A DNA stretch of 64,000 nt, taken from assembly GCA_900545915.1 (NCBI GenBank), contig URAV01000016.1:14728-78727 (forward strand), in the 5' to 3' direction. Positions within the stretch are counted from its first letter, which is position 1. Each line of letters opens with the position of its first letter. A program made the translations under genes and the position numbers. A model generated the notes under the pieces. The model was not told where the DNA came from. It was given only the letters and a program-made list of their open reading frames with translations, and searched no databases. The DNA comes from an uncultured Porphyromonadaceae bacterium. GTDB lineage: Bacteria > Bacteroidota > Bacteroidia > Bacteroidales > Coprobacteraceae. Positions 26,363-34,347 of this stretch are shown in pieces.

Positions 26363-28069
26363 TTATCCTTTGCGATAAAATTCTAAATCTTCAACATTGA
26401 ATTTATTGATAAATTCAGCCAGTTTTTTTACTTCAGCTTCTCCGAAATGAATATATACTTCTGCTGAATTGCGGAATGAATCGCATCGGGTCGTATCTAA
26501 TAGCAATAAATGTCCCATAATGATGTGACCGGCCATTTCTACCATGCGACGTGCATGAAAATCAATATATTCGTTGTCTTTAGTTTCGACAACCGAAGCC
26601 ACTGTTTTTTCATAAATTTCAGTCATGGCTTTTAACCGGTTTTGTAAAGGAATTAGTTCCGGACAGATTGTTTCCTGTTCATAAAATTTCATCATGTTAA
26701 GGAATGTTCCGGTAGTTACGTGACGAATGGCAGCGACGACTTGCAGTTGTGTTGTCCCTTCATAAATAGAAGTAATACGTGCATCTCGGTAAATGCGTTC
26801 ACAAGCATAGTCTTTCATGAATCCCGAACCTCCGTGTATCTGTACGCAGTCATAAGCATTCTGATTACAGAATTCACTGCTCATTCCTTTGGCAAGAGGG
26901 GTGAAAGCATCTGCTTGTCTTTGATATTTCTTCATTTCGTCACGTTCCTCTTTTTCGAGTTTACGTTCTTTTGAAATATCTTCATAAACCTTATACATAT
27001 CCACAAAACGGGTTGTCTCATAAAGTAGTGAACGTGATGCATCGAGTTTTGCTTTCATCAGCGATAACATTTCATAAACAGCAGGGAATTCGATGATTGC
27101 TTTACCGAACTGTCGCCGTTCTTGCGCATAGGTAAGAGCTTCTCGATAGGCTGCTTCAGATACTCCGACCGATTGTGCTGCAATTCCCAGACGAGCACCG
27201 TTCATCAATGCCATGACATATTTGATCAACCCCATTTTACGATCTCCGCAAAGTTCGGCTTTGGCATTTTTGAATACCAGTTCACAAGTAGGAGAACCCT
27301 TGATTCCCATTTTGTTTTCTATGCGTCGAACGGTTACGCCACCATCATTTTTATCGTATATAAACATTGATAATCCACGACCGTCTTTAGTTCCCTCTTC
27401 CGAACGAGCCAGAACAAGGGCTATATGTCCGTCTCCATTTGTAATGAATCGTTTTACACCATTCAAATACCAGCATCCGTCTTTTTCACTGTAAGTTGCT
27501 TTTAACATAACAGCTTGAAGATCTGAACCAGCATCCGGCTCGGTCAAGTCCATAGCCATAGTTTCTCCGGCACAGACACGAGGGAGATATTTCTGTTTTT
27601 GTTCTTCGTTAGCAAATTCGTAGATAGTCTCAGCACAATCTTGCAATCCCCAAATATTAACAAATCCAGCATCAGCGCGACTTACCATATCGGCTGCCAT
27701 GATATACGGTACAAGAGAAAAATTCAATCCGTTGTATCGGCGAGGGATAGAAATGCCCATTAAACCGGCTTTTACAAGGGCGTCCAGATTCTTTTCTGTT
27801 CCGGAAGCATATTTAACCCGTCCGTTTATAACTTGAGGGCCTTCATGATCTACACTTTCAGCATTAGGAGCAACGATGTCTCCGCATATTTCACCGGCGA
27901 TTTCAAGAACTTTTTCATAACTGTCCATAGCGTCTTCAAAATCGATAGGAGCATAGTCATATTTTTCGGCATCAGTATAGTTCCGTTCTTTAAGAGCTAC
28001 CAAACGCTTCATTAGCGGGTGGTTCAAGTGATGTTTAAGGTCACTGTTATCTAAATAAAAATTAGCCAT
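26363..28069 (-). CDS. Acyl-CoA dehydrogenase
   Basis: A 568-residue flavoprotein that oxidises acyl-CoA to enoyl-CoA and passes electrons to electron-transfer flavoprotein. The N-terminal half has AMDLTEPDAGSDLQAV and FITNGDGH (FAD and substrate contacts). The C-terminal half has RRQFGKAI, QIHGGSGFMKDYACERIYRD and the catalytic Glu in SIYEGTTQLQ. It is longer than the usual ~380 residues, with an N-terminal helical extension and a C-terminal extra domain of ~110 residues, like other long Bacteroidales forms. It is the last gene of an operon with etfB, etfA and a TonB-like gene; the intergenic distance to the TonB-like gene is 46 nt. Acyl chain specificity is unknown. Confidence 0.94.
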   Translation of the reverse strand: MANFYLDNSDLKHHLNHPLMKRLVALKERNYTDAEKYDYAPIDFEDAMDSYEKVLEIAGEICGDIVAPNAESVDHEGPQVINGRVKYASGTEKNLDALVKAGLMGISIPRRYNGLNFSLVPYIMAADMVSRADAGFVNIWGLQDCAETIYEFANEEQKQKYLPRVCAGETMAMDLTEPDAGSDLQAVMLKATYSEKDGCWYLNGVKRFITNGDGHIALVLARSEEGTKDGRGLSMFIYDKNDGGVTVRRIENKMGIKGSPTCELVFKNAKAELCGDRKMGLIKYVMALMNGARLGIAAQSVGVSEAAYREALTYAQERRQFGKAIIEFPAVYEMLSLMKAKLDASRSLLYETTRFVDMYKVYEDISKERKLEKEERDEMKKYQRQADAFTPLAKGMSSEFCNQNAYDCVQIHGGSGFMKDYACERIYRDARITSIYEGTTQLQVVAAIRHVTTGTFLNMMKFYEQETICPELIPLQNRLKAMTEIYEKTVASVVETKDNEYIDFHARRMVEMAGHIIMGHLLLLDTTRCDSFRNSAEVYIHFGEAEVKKLAEFINKFNVEDLEFYRKG

Positions 28070-28115
28070 ATTCTTTTTAATTGTTTTGTTTTGTTATTAT
28101 CTATGATAAAGAAAA

Positions 28116-28865
28116 TTAGTTTTCGTTGAAATAAAAAACGATTGGGATGTTAAGACTGCTTTTTCGAGGTTCTCCATATTTTGTTGCCGGAATCCAAGGA
28201 TTCTTTGCAGACTGTTTCATCAGTTTTCTCGCTAATCGCACGGCTTCTTCATCCATTTCTTTTTCAGCATGGTCTTTAATTCTGAAATTCGTGATATGCC
28301 CTTCTTTGTCGATGAAAATTGTAAGTACGACTTTTCCTTCGGAATATTTAAATAAAGATTTTCGAGGATATCGTATATTTTTCTTCACAAATTGAGACAA
28401 AGCTTTATTTCCATCAGGATATTCCGGAAGTTTGAAAACTTCTGAAAAAGGAATTTTTTCCCCTTCTTTATCATAGTACTCACCAGAAATGAAAGTTCCG
28501 TTATGGTAAATTTCTTTTTCTTTCAGATTACCATTTTCATAATAGATAATTTGTTCACCGTCTTGTTGGTTCATTTTCCAATGATTTATTTTGTGTATTT
28601 TGCCATTAGGAAAAAGTAAGACGGCTTTCCCGTTTCTTATGCGTCGGTCTTCTTCATAAAGTGCATATTCTGCAGTCCATGTAGGAATTCCTTCCATAGT
28701 ATAGAAATTTACAACTTTTTTACCTATTTCCCAGTGGGCGATAGCAAATTCTACAGCCTTATTTTTAGGACACCACCGATAATTTTTATCGATAAAAATT
28801 GTATCCTGTGCAAATATTGGAGAAGCGAAGAAGATTGCTATAATGGGTAAAAGACGGACTTTCAT
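28116..28865 (-). CDS. Exported protein with MORN-like repeats and TonB C-terminal domain
   Basis: A 249-residue protein with the signal peptide MKVRLLPIIAIFFASPIFAQ. Residues ~75-135 have short MORN-like repeats (FPNGKIHKINHWKMNQ, YYENGNLKEKEIYHNGTF). Residues ~155-247 form a TonB C-terminal domain (ALSQFVKKNIRYP, GKVVLTIFIDKEGHI, EAVRLARKLM, GEPRKSSLNIPIVFYF). Canonical TonB has an N-terminal membrane anchor and a proline-rich spacer; both are missing, so this is not an energy transducer of the usual type. It lies 13 nt behind etfA and 46 nt ahead of the acyl-CoA dehydrogenase in the same direction, which is odd company for an envelope protein. Confidence 0.85.
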   Translation of the reverse strand: MKVRLLPIIAIFFASPIFAQDTIFIDKNYRWCPKNKAVEFAIAHWEIGKKVVNFYTMEGIPTWTAEYALYEEDRRIRNGKAVLLFPNGKIHKINHWKMNQQDGEQIIYYENGNLKEKEIYHNGTFISGEYYDKEGEKIPFSEVFKLPEYPDGNKALSQFVKKNIRYPRKSLFKYSEGKVVLTIFIDKEGHITNFRIKDHAEKEMDEEAVRLARKLMKQSAKNPWIPATKYGEPRKSSLNIPIVFYFNEN

Positions 28866-28878
28866 GATAAAAGATGAT

Positions 28879-29898
28879 TTATTTACTATTCTTCTTATAA
28901 TATTTGATCATTTTCGGAAGAATATCTTCTACTGTTCCGGTAATTACATAGTCTGCTATCGTATTGATCGGCGCATTCGGATCATTGTTGATTGCGATGA
29001 TCATAGAACTGTCTTGCATGCCGGCTATATGTTGTATTTGTCCGGAGATACCACAAGCGATATACAATTTCGGACGTACGGTAACCCCTGTTTGGCCGAT
29101 TTGCCGTTCATGCTCTGCATAACCTGCATCGACAGCGGCACGTGAAGCTCCTACTTCTGCACCGATAGTAGCAGCGAGATCATAAAGCAATTTGAAATTT
29201 TCTTTTGATCCTACTCCATAACCTCCGGCAACGATAATCGGTGCACTTTTGATATTGACTTTTGATTTTTCTATCTGCCGTTCAATTACAGAAACAACAA
29301 AATCCTCATCCGAAACATATTTGGATGCATCCAGCTTAACTACTTCGCCTTTATATGTAGGAGAAACGATCTCTTTTTTCATTACTCCTTCGCGAACTGT
29401 TGCCATTTGAGGACGACACTCCGGATTAACGATGGTTGCGACGATATTTCCACCGAAAGCCGGGCGGATTTGGTATAATAAATTTTCGTAAGATTTTCCT
29501 GCTTTTTTATCTTCGTGAGATCCTATTTCGAGAGCAGTACAATCTGCTGTCAATCCGCTGTGCAAGGCTGAAGAAACACGAGGCCCTAAATCCCGACCGA
29601 TGCTGGTTGCACCCATAAGGCAAATTTGAGGTTTTTTTTCTTTAAACAGGTTAATAAGAACAGATGCATGAGGTTGTGACGTATAAGGATAAAGCCTTTT
29701 GTCATCGACAAGATAAACCGTATCAGCTCCGTATGGAAAAATTTGTTTTTCTACTCCGTCTAAATTGTTTCCGATAACGAGAGCCTCAAGTTTACAATTC
29801 AATTGATTGGCCAACGAACGGCCTTTAGTAAGCAATTCCAAGCTTACATCGGCGATGATGCCGTCTTCTATTTCGCAATATACAAATAAGTTATTCAT
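28879..29898 (-). CDS. etfA: Electron transfer flavoprotein alpha subunit
   Basis: A 339-residue EtfA, the FAD-carrying subunit of the ETF heterodimer that accepts electrons from acyl-CoA dehydrogenases. The C-terminal FAD domain is clear: ASRAAVDAGYAEHERQIGQT, then YIACGISGQIQHIAGM, SSMIIAINNDPNAPI and the final ADYVITGTVEDILPKM. The N-terminal half shows GADTVYLVDD and ATSIGRDLGPRVS. It lies between etfB (48 nt) and the TonB-like gene (13 nt), all on the minus strand. The length is usual. Confidence 0.96.
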   Translation of the reverse strand: MNNLFVYCEIEDGIIADVSLELLTKGRSLANQLNCKLEALVIGNNLDGVEKQIFPYGADTVYLVDDKRLYPYTSQPHASVLINLFKEKKPQICLMGATSIGRDLGPRVSSALHSGLTADCTALEIGSHEDKKAGKSYENLLYQIRPAFGGNIVATIVNPECRPQMATVREGVMKKEIVSPTYKGEVVKLDASKYVSDEDFVVSVIERQIEKSKVNIKSAPIIVAGGYGVGSKENFKLLYDLAATIGAEVGASRAAVDAGYAEHERQIGQTGVTVRPKLYIACGISGQIQHIAGMQDSSMIIAINNDPNAPINTIADYVITGTVEDILPKMIKYYKKNSK

Positions 29899-29946
29899 AC
29901 GATTTTCTTTTGGAGAGTTAATGATTTTTTATCACGTATCTGATTA

Positions 29947-30822
29947 TTATCCGATTGTGTGGTTTACTATTAACTCTTTCATGAGTTCATCTATTTCTGT
30001 GTCGTTTCCGGATAATTTTTTACTTTCTTTAGCCTGAAAAACGACATTCTCGATTTGTTTTACCTTTGTCGGAGACCCTGCCAGTCCTACTTGATTCAAG
30101 TCTGCATCGACGTCGGACACACTCCATTCCGTTAGATTCAGATAAGGGCGGTTTTCGTATAAATTGCTGAAATAGTCATTATCCTGATTTTGTCTTTCAC
30201 TTATGGTCTTGGCATATTTATACCGCTGTATCAGTTTTGCATTGCGCGGACGGCAATCATCTGCACTTCCATTAACGGTTATGACTACCGGATATTTGGC
30301 TTCTACAACTTCGACACCTCTTTCCAGACGTCTTTTGACTTGTATTTTGCCGTCCTGAACTTTTAAGATTTTTTCTGCATAAGTAATTTGTGGCAAACCA
30401 AGTTTTTCTGCGACTTGAGGGCCTACTTGGGCTGTGTCCCCGTCAATTGCTTGACGGCCTCCGATAATAATATCGTAGTCTTTCATTTTCTTGACGGCGC
30501 AAGCCAATGCATAAGATGTTGCTAATGTATCGGCACCGGCGAATGCCCGGTCGGTAAGTAATACTCCGCCATCAGCTCCTCTGAACAAGCCTTCTCGAAT
30601 AATGTCGGCGGCGCGAGGAGGTCCCATAGTCAGTAATGAGACGGTCGATCCGGGGTACTGTTCTTTTAATTGCAGAGCCTGTTCGAGTGCATTCAGGTCT
30701 TCTGGATTAAAAATAGCGGGTAATGCTGCTCGATTTACCGTTCCGTCGGCTTTCATGGCATCTTTACCTACATTTCTCGTATCCGGTACTTGTTTGGCAA
30801 GTACAATAATTTTTAAACTCAT
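29947..30822 (-). CDS. etfB: Electron transfer flavoprotein beta subunit
   Basis: A 291-residue EtfB. The chosen ATG at 30822 begins MSLKIIVLAKQVPDT, the family N-terminus; the frame is open upstream into the promoter. The signature region is IIGGRQAIDGDTAQVGPQVA and later VEAKYPVVITVNGSADDCRP. It binds AMP structurally and pairs with EtfA. It is the first gene of the operon etfB-etfA-tonB-like-acyl-CoA dehydrogenase, with a promoter box 61 nt upstream. Forms of ETF of this type can bifurcate or simply carry electrons; the sequence cannot settle which here. Confidence 0.95.
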   Translation of the reverse strand: MSLKIIVLAKQVPDTRNVGKDAMKADGTVNRAALPAIFNPEDLNALEQALQLKEQYPGSTVSLLTMGPPRAADIIREGLFRGADGGVLLTDRAFAGADTLATSYALACAVKKMKDYDIIIGGRQAIDGDTAQVGPQVAEKLGLPQITYAEKILKVQDGKIQVKRRLERGVEVVEAKYPVVITVNGSADDCRPRNAKLIQRYKYAKTISERQNQDNDYFSNLYENRPYLNLTEWSVSDVDADLNQVGLAGSPTKVKQIENVVFQAKESKKLSGNDTEIDELMKELIVNHTIG

Positions 30823-30882
30823 AATTGATAGAGATATTAGATTTGAAATATTGTTATCTAAAAAGCATTTTTCAACGCTCCA

Positions 30883-30890
30883 CAAATTTA
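30883..30890 (-). promoter_or_regulatory. Predicted -7 box for the etf operon
   Basis: The minus strand reads TAAATTTG, matching TAnnTTTG, with CTTG 19 nt further upstream. Confidence 0.6.
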
Positions 30891-30931
30891 CTGAAAGCTG
30901 TTAATCTGACAAGTATTTTTATTGAAAATTT

Positions 30932-30954
30932 GATGTTCCGAAAGATGTTCCGAA
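30932..30954. repeat. Short direct repeat upstream of the etf promoter
   Basis: gatgttccgaa occurs twice, 12 bp apart (30932-30942 and 30944-30954), about 50 nt upstream of the etf -7 box and 100 nt from the cupin gene. It could be a two-site regulator target. It is next to the short intergenic repeat copy at 30976-30996. Confidence 0.4.
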
Positions 30955-30975
30955 CGAATTCTTAAGGATAAAAGC

Positions 30976-30996
30976 AATTTTTTTAGATAGGCTTTT
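30976..30996. repeat. Partial copy of the dispersed intergenic repeat
   Basis: aatttttttagataggctttt resembles the right end of the units at 48341-48390, 57217-57288 and 61004-61032. The copy is short, so it is the weakest member. Confidence 0.35.
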
Positions 30997-31033
30997 GTGC
31001 TTGTTACTGTTGTTTGATTCATATCTGTTTTAT

Positions 31034-31041
31034 TATCTTTG
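31034..31041 (+). promoter_or_regulatory. Predicted -7 box for the cupin gene
   Basis: TATCTTTG matches TAnnTTTG, 19 nt before the ATG at 31061, which leaves a very short leader. Confidence 0.5.
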
Positions 31042-31060
31042 AATCGTAAAAATATGATTT

Positions 31061-31402
31061 ATGAAACAGGAGAGCGATAGTTTTCAGTTTGAGAATACAA
31101 CAGAGTGGGAGAGTGCCGGAGTTGGAGTCATCCGTCAGATTATGGCTTATAATAAGAATATGATGATGGTTAAGGTTAAGTTCGAAACAGGAGCGGAAGG
31201 TGCACCTCATACACATCCGCATACTCAGGCTACGTATGTTGTAAGCGGAATATTTGAATTTACCGTAGGAGGTGAAACCGAGATTGTTCGTGCCGGAGAT
31301 GGCGTTTATATGCGCTCGGGAATATTGCATAGTTGCAAATGTATAGAGACCGGTATTTTAATCGATACATTTACTCCTATGCGGGAAGATTTTATAAAAT
31401 GA
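31061..31402 (+). CDS. Small cupin, KdgF-like
   Basis: A 113-residue single-domain cupin without a signal peptide. Motif 1 is GAPHTHPHTQATYVVSG with His50, His52, His54 and Gln56, followed by VVSGIFEFTVGG; motif 2 contains AGDGVYMRSGILHSC with a further His. This HxHPHxQ arrangement is like KdgF, which in pectin/alginate degraders promotes ring opening of unsaturated uronates to the linear keto form. The match is by motif only, and other small metal-binding cupins share it. The window encodes polysaccharide-lyase-type proteins, so a uronate role is possible but the genes are not linked in an operon. It is monocistronic and convergent with the GT87-like gene. Confidence 0.85.
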   Translation: MKQESDSFQFENTTEWESAGVGVIRQIMAYNKNMMMVKVKFETGAEGAPHTHPHTQATYVVSGIFEFTVGGETEIVRAGDGVYMRSGILHSCKCIETGILIDTFTPMREDFIK

Positions 31403-31419
31403 TTATTGGGGCAAACTTT

Positions 31420-32637
31420 TTATCGTTCTTTTGACGAGGAGTTTAAATTATTTTTCTTGTTTAGTAGATATTGTCGTATGGCTATCGAAATAAATAATAC
31501 CCACATTAATATCATGCCTATGTTATTGATTTTAGGAGTGAATTTGTTTAACTGAACAGGTAATAGTATCCAAATAAATAAAAACAGAGCTAAGCAGGTC
31601 TCTATACTGGATAATTTGCTGTTTGCGGATAATAACATGATCAATAACGGAAAAATATAGATACCGTTGTAAACAAATGCTTGCTGGGGAACTAATACAC
31701 AAATCATAGCCGCTAAACCAAAACGTATTAAAGAAGATTTGGTTTTAAAGAATAATCCTGTGGAAAGCAATCCCAAGATATAAGTTAGATATTTACCCGT
31801 TTCGTAAAGTATAGATTGATTTTCTATGTTCAATGTTTTTCCTAATTGTAGAAATAAAGGAATGATCCCAAACCGATATACCGAAAACGACATTCCGTAA
31901 ATGGCTGTTTGTTCTTTTACATTTTCATATAATTGACCGATATTTCCGAATCCGTTTTTAAAAAACAAGAAAGGTAAAAATATTAATAATAAAGTAAGAA
32001 TTGCATATTGGAAAAATGTTTTGTAATCTTTCTTATATAAATAATATAAGCTGAATATAGCTGGAAATATTTTTAAAACGGAGGCGATAGCCAGACAAAT
32101 TATTCCATACCATTTTTTTTCGTTTTGATCTTTCACATATACGAAGTAATTGATGCAAGCTGCTGAGATCATAATTTCGTTTCCACGCTCCAAAGTGTAA
32201 AGATTGATAGATGAAAAAAATATGATAAACAATATGATCGGAGAACATTTATATTTTTTACACAAAAGATATAGAGAATGAAATAGTAGGAAAAGCGAGA
32301 GTAATGTAAAGAAAAAGCAGCTCAATACGGCTATTTGAGAATTCCAACAATCTTCGAGCGATATTGAAGAGTAGTTGGTAAGCAAAGTAAACGGATATAA
32401 GATCATGTAAGAGAACGGTAAATAATTTTTGTTACAAGTACCGTTCAATTCATTATAATACGGGTTCTTATCGGCAATATAGATTAGCGTATTATAGAAA
32501 TCGGCAAAGAAATTATCTAATTTCAGAAAAAATACATGAAGTTGGTGTGAGGGATCTGCAAACAATAGTATGATCCAGATACAAGCTAATAAAAAAGTAA
32601 GTCCTGTGAATATTTTTTTGATTTTACTTTGATCCAT
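31420..32637 (-). CDS. GT87-like polytopic membrane glycosyltransferase
   Basis: A 405-residue inner-membrane protein with around ten hydrophobic helices. Near the N-terminus, after the first helix, it shows NFFADFYNTLIYIADKNPYY, the DFxxYxxAxxxxGxNPYY-type motif of the DUF2029/GT87 group, which contains polyprenol-phosphate-mannose-dependent transferases in actinobacteria. The acidic residues of such a motif usually serve catalysis. The later part is hydrophobic with basic loops (YKKDYKTFF). It is unaccompanied by other glycan genes, so donor and acceptor are unknown. It is transcribed from a -7 box at 32675-32682; an 8-bp inverted repeat (32640-32647/32669-32676) spans its leader. Confidence 0.75.
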   Translation of the reverse strand: MDQSKIKKIFTGLTFLLACIWIILLFADPSHQLHVFFLKLDNFFADFYNTLIYIADKNPYYNELNGTCNKNYLPFSYMILYPFTLLTNYSSISLEDCWNSQIAVLSCFFFTLLSLFLLFHSLYLLCKKYKCSPIILFIIFFSSINLYTLERGNEIMISAACINYFVYVKDQNEKKWYGIICLAIASVLKIFPAIFSLYYLYKKDYKTFFQYAILTLLLIFLPFLFFKNGFGNIGQLYENVKEQTAIYGMSFSVYRFGIIPLFLQLGKTLNIENQSILYETGKYLTYILGLLSTGLFFKTKSSLIRFGLAAMICVLVPQQAFVYNGIYIFPLLIMLLSANSKLSSIETCLALFLFIWILLPVQLNKFTPKINNIGMILMWVLFISIAIRQYLLNKKNNLNSSSKER

Positions 32638-32674
32638 AATGCATTACTTGAATATCCTAAAAAACAATGTAATG

Positions 32675-32682
32675 CAAATATA
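32675..32682 (-). promoter_or_regulatory. Predicted -7 box for the GT87-like gene
   Basis: The minus strand reads TATATTTG (TAnnTTTG), 37 nt from the start codon. Confidence 0.55.
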
Positions 32683-32785
32683 TATTATATATTTAAAGAA
32701 ATAAAAAACCTTGTTTGATTATTTTATAATATTTTCTGGGATTGCATGTTTATAGAAATGAGATTGTTATAATATAAAAAATAAA

Positions 32786-32822
32786 GTGCCCCTAAAAGTT
32801 TTCATCGAACTTTTAGAGGCAC
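32786..32822 (-). terminator. Terminator of the purF-like gene
   Basis: Arms gtgcccctaaaagtt (32786-32800) and 32808-32822 form 15 pairs with one G-U in the minus-strand RNA. It is followed by tttatttttt, 20 nt after the stop. Confidence 0.85.
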
Positions 32823-32842
32823 ATCGTTTTTTTAATCGGTTA

Positions 32843-34246
32843 TTATTCATAACTACTTCCGTCGAAGCAGTGCGTACAAATACATTCTTTAGGTAAACCT
32901 ATCGATTTAACGAGCGTTTCCAATGGATTGAATTTCAAAGTCGTAATATTCAGATCTTTTCGAATGCAGTCCACCATTTTGCAATACTGGGGAGAATTTG
33001 TAGTTGCATAAGCCGGGAGATTTTTAGAACAATCTCCTTCAAGATTTTTTATAACCCTTCGTGTGATGAGTTCCAACTCCGATTTTGATCCTGTAAAATT
33101 CAGAAACTTACAAGGATAAATTAAAGGAGGACAACTGATGCGCATGTGTACCTCTTTAGCTCCATAACGATATAAATCATTTACATTGTCATGAAGTTGA
33201 GTTCCCCTGACAATAGAGTCATCACAAAAAACGACCTTTTTATCTTTCAATAATTTTTTGTTAGGAATCAGCTTCATTTTTGCTACCAGTTCTCGCATTT
33301 CTTGTGTAGGAGGAGTAAAACTTCTCGGCCATGTCGGAGTATATTTAACGATCGCTCTTTTATATGGAATTTGTTTTCCGACGGCATATCCCAAAGACAT
33401 ACCTACTCCGGAGTCGGGAATACCTGATACGAAATCTGCATCGATATCATCGTTTTTACCCATTTCCACACCGCAGTCGAAACGCATCTCGTCAACATTC
33501 TTCCCTTCATATTCGCATACGGGATAACCGTAATATACCCAAAGGAAAGAACATATTTGCATTTTTTTATTAGGTTTTCGCAATTGTGTAAAACCATCGG
33601 CTGTGATTTGAACGATTTCTCCCGGTCCTATATTATAATCCATTTCATAACCCAGATTCGGAAAACTGCAGGTTTCGGATGATACTGCATAGCAGTTTTT
33701 TCCCTTTCCTATCATGATAGGAGTTCGGCCATATTTATCCCGTGCTGCAATAATTCCGTTTTCTGTAAGAAGAAGCATCGAACAAGAACCTTTCAATCGA
33801 TTATAGACATTCTCTATCCCTTCGACAAAAGTTTTACCTTCGATAATAAGCATAGCGACTAATTCCGATTGATTGGTAATGCCGTTACTATGTTCGCAAA
33901 AATGGTTTCCTTTTGCCAAAAGTTCCTTTTCGAGCTCCGGTAGATTAGTTACTTTGGCAACTGTTACTACGGCAAACTTTCCTAAATGAGAATTGATGAT
34001 AATCGGTTGAGCATCGGTATCGCTGATTACGCCTATTCCTGAATTTCCTGAAAAAGAGGGAAGATCAGCCTCGAATTTTGTACGGAAATAAGAATTCTCG
34101 ATATTATGAATCGAGCGAGTGAAATTTCCGTTATTCAAAGTTACCATACCTCCACGCTTTGTTCCCATGTGAGAATTGTAATCTACCCCATAAAAGAGGT
34201 CGGCTACACAATTTTCTTTTTTTATAGTTCCAAAAAAACCGCCCAT
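32843..34246 (-). CDS. PurF-like amidophosphoribosyltransferase homolog without the N-terminal cysteine
   Basis: A 467-residue homolog of glutamine PRPP amidotransferase. In PurF the mature protein begins with the catalytic Cys (MCGI). Here it begins MGGFFGTIKKEN, so the glutaminase nucleophile is Gly2. The rest of the Ntn glutaminase domain is recognisable (SHMGTKRGGMVTL, NSHLGKFAVVTVAKVTN, GSCSMLLLTENGIIAARDKYG). The phosphoribosyltransferase domain keeps the PRPP loop VVFCDDSIVRGTQ (about residue 345) and SGIPDSGVGMSLGYA. Likely outcomes are an ammonia-using enzyme or a regulatory/paralogous protein. It lies just behind purL with a terminator-like hairpin in between. A similar G2 form seems widespread in Bacteroidetes from memory, next to a normal PurF elsewhere. 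Confidence 0.85.
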   Translation of the reverse strand: MGGFFGTIKKENCVADLFYGVDYNSHMGTKRGGMVTLNNGNFTRSIHNIENSYFRTKFEADLPSFSGNSGIGVISDTDAQPIIINSHLGKFAVVTVAKVTNLPELEKELLAKGNHFCEHSNGITNQSELVAMLIIEGKTFVEGIENVYNRLKGSCSMLLLTENGIIAARDKYGRTPIMIGKGKNCYAVSSETCSFPNLGYEMDYNIGPGEIVQITADGFTQLRKPNKKMQICSFLWVYYGYPVCEYEGKNVDEMRFDCGVEMGKNDDIDADFVSGIPDSGVGMSLGYAVGKQIPYKRAIVKYTPTWPRSFTPPTQEMRELVAKMKLIPNKKLLKDKKVVFCDDSIVRGTQLHDNVNDLYRYGAKEVHMRISCPPLIYPCKFLNFTGSKSELELITRRVIKNLEGDCSKNLPAYATTNSPQYCKMVDCIRKDLNITTLKFNPLETLVKSIGLPKECICTHCFDGSSYE

Positions 34247-34301
34247 ATTGTTTATTGAATATAATACTTAGTTGTAGATGTGATGTATTGACGTTAAAAA
34301 G

Positions 34302-34338
34302 AACGGGAACGTTCGGTATATACCCGTGCGCTCCCGTT
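34302..34338 (-). terminator. Hairpin between purL and the purF-like gene
   Basis: In the minus-strand RNA aacgggagcg pairs with cgttcccgtt (one wobble), followed by ctttttaa. It is 10 nt past the purL stop. No clear -7 box for the purF-like gene lies after it, so it may act as a leaky terminator that lowers expression of the second gene. Confidence 0.65.
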
Positions 34339-34347
34339 ATAGCATTA

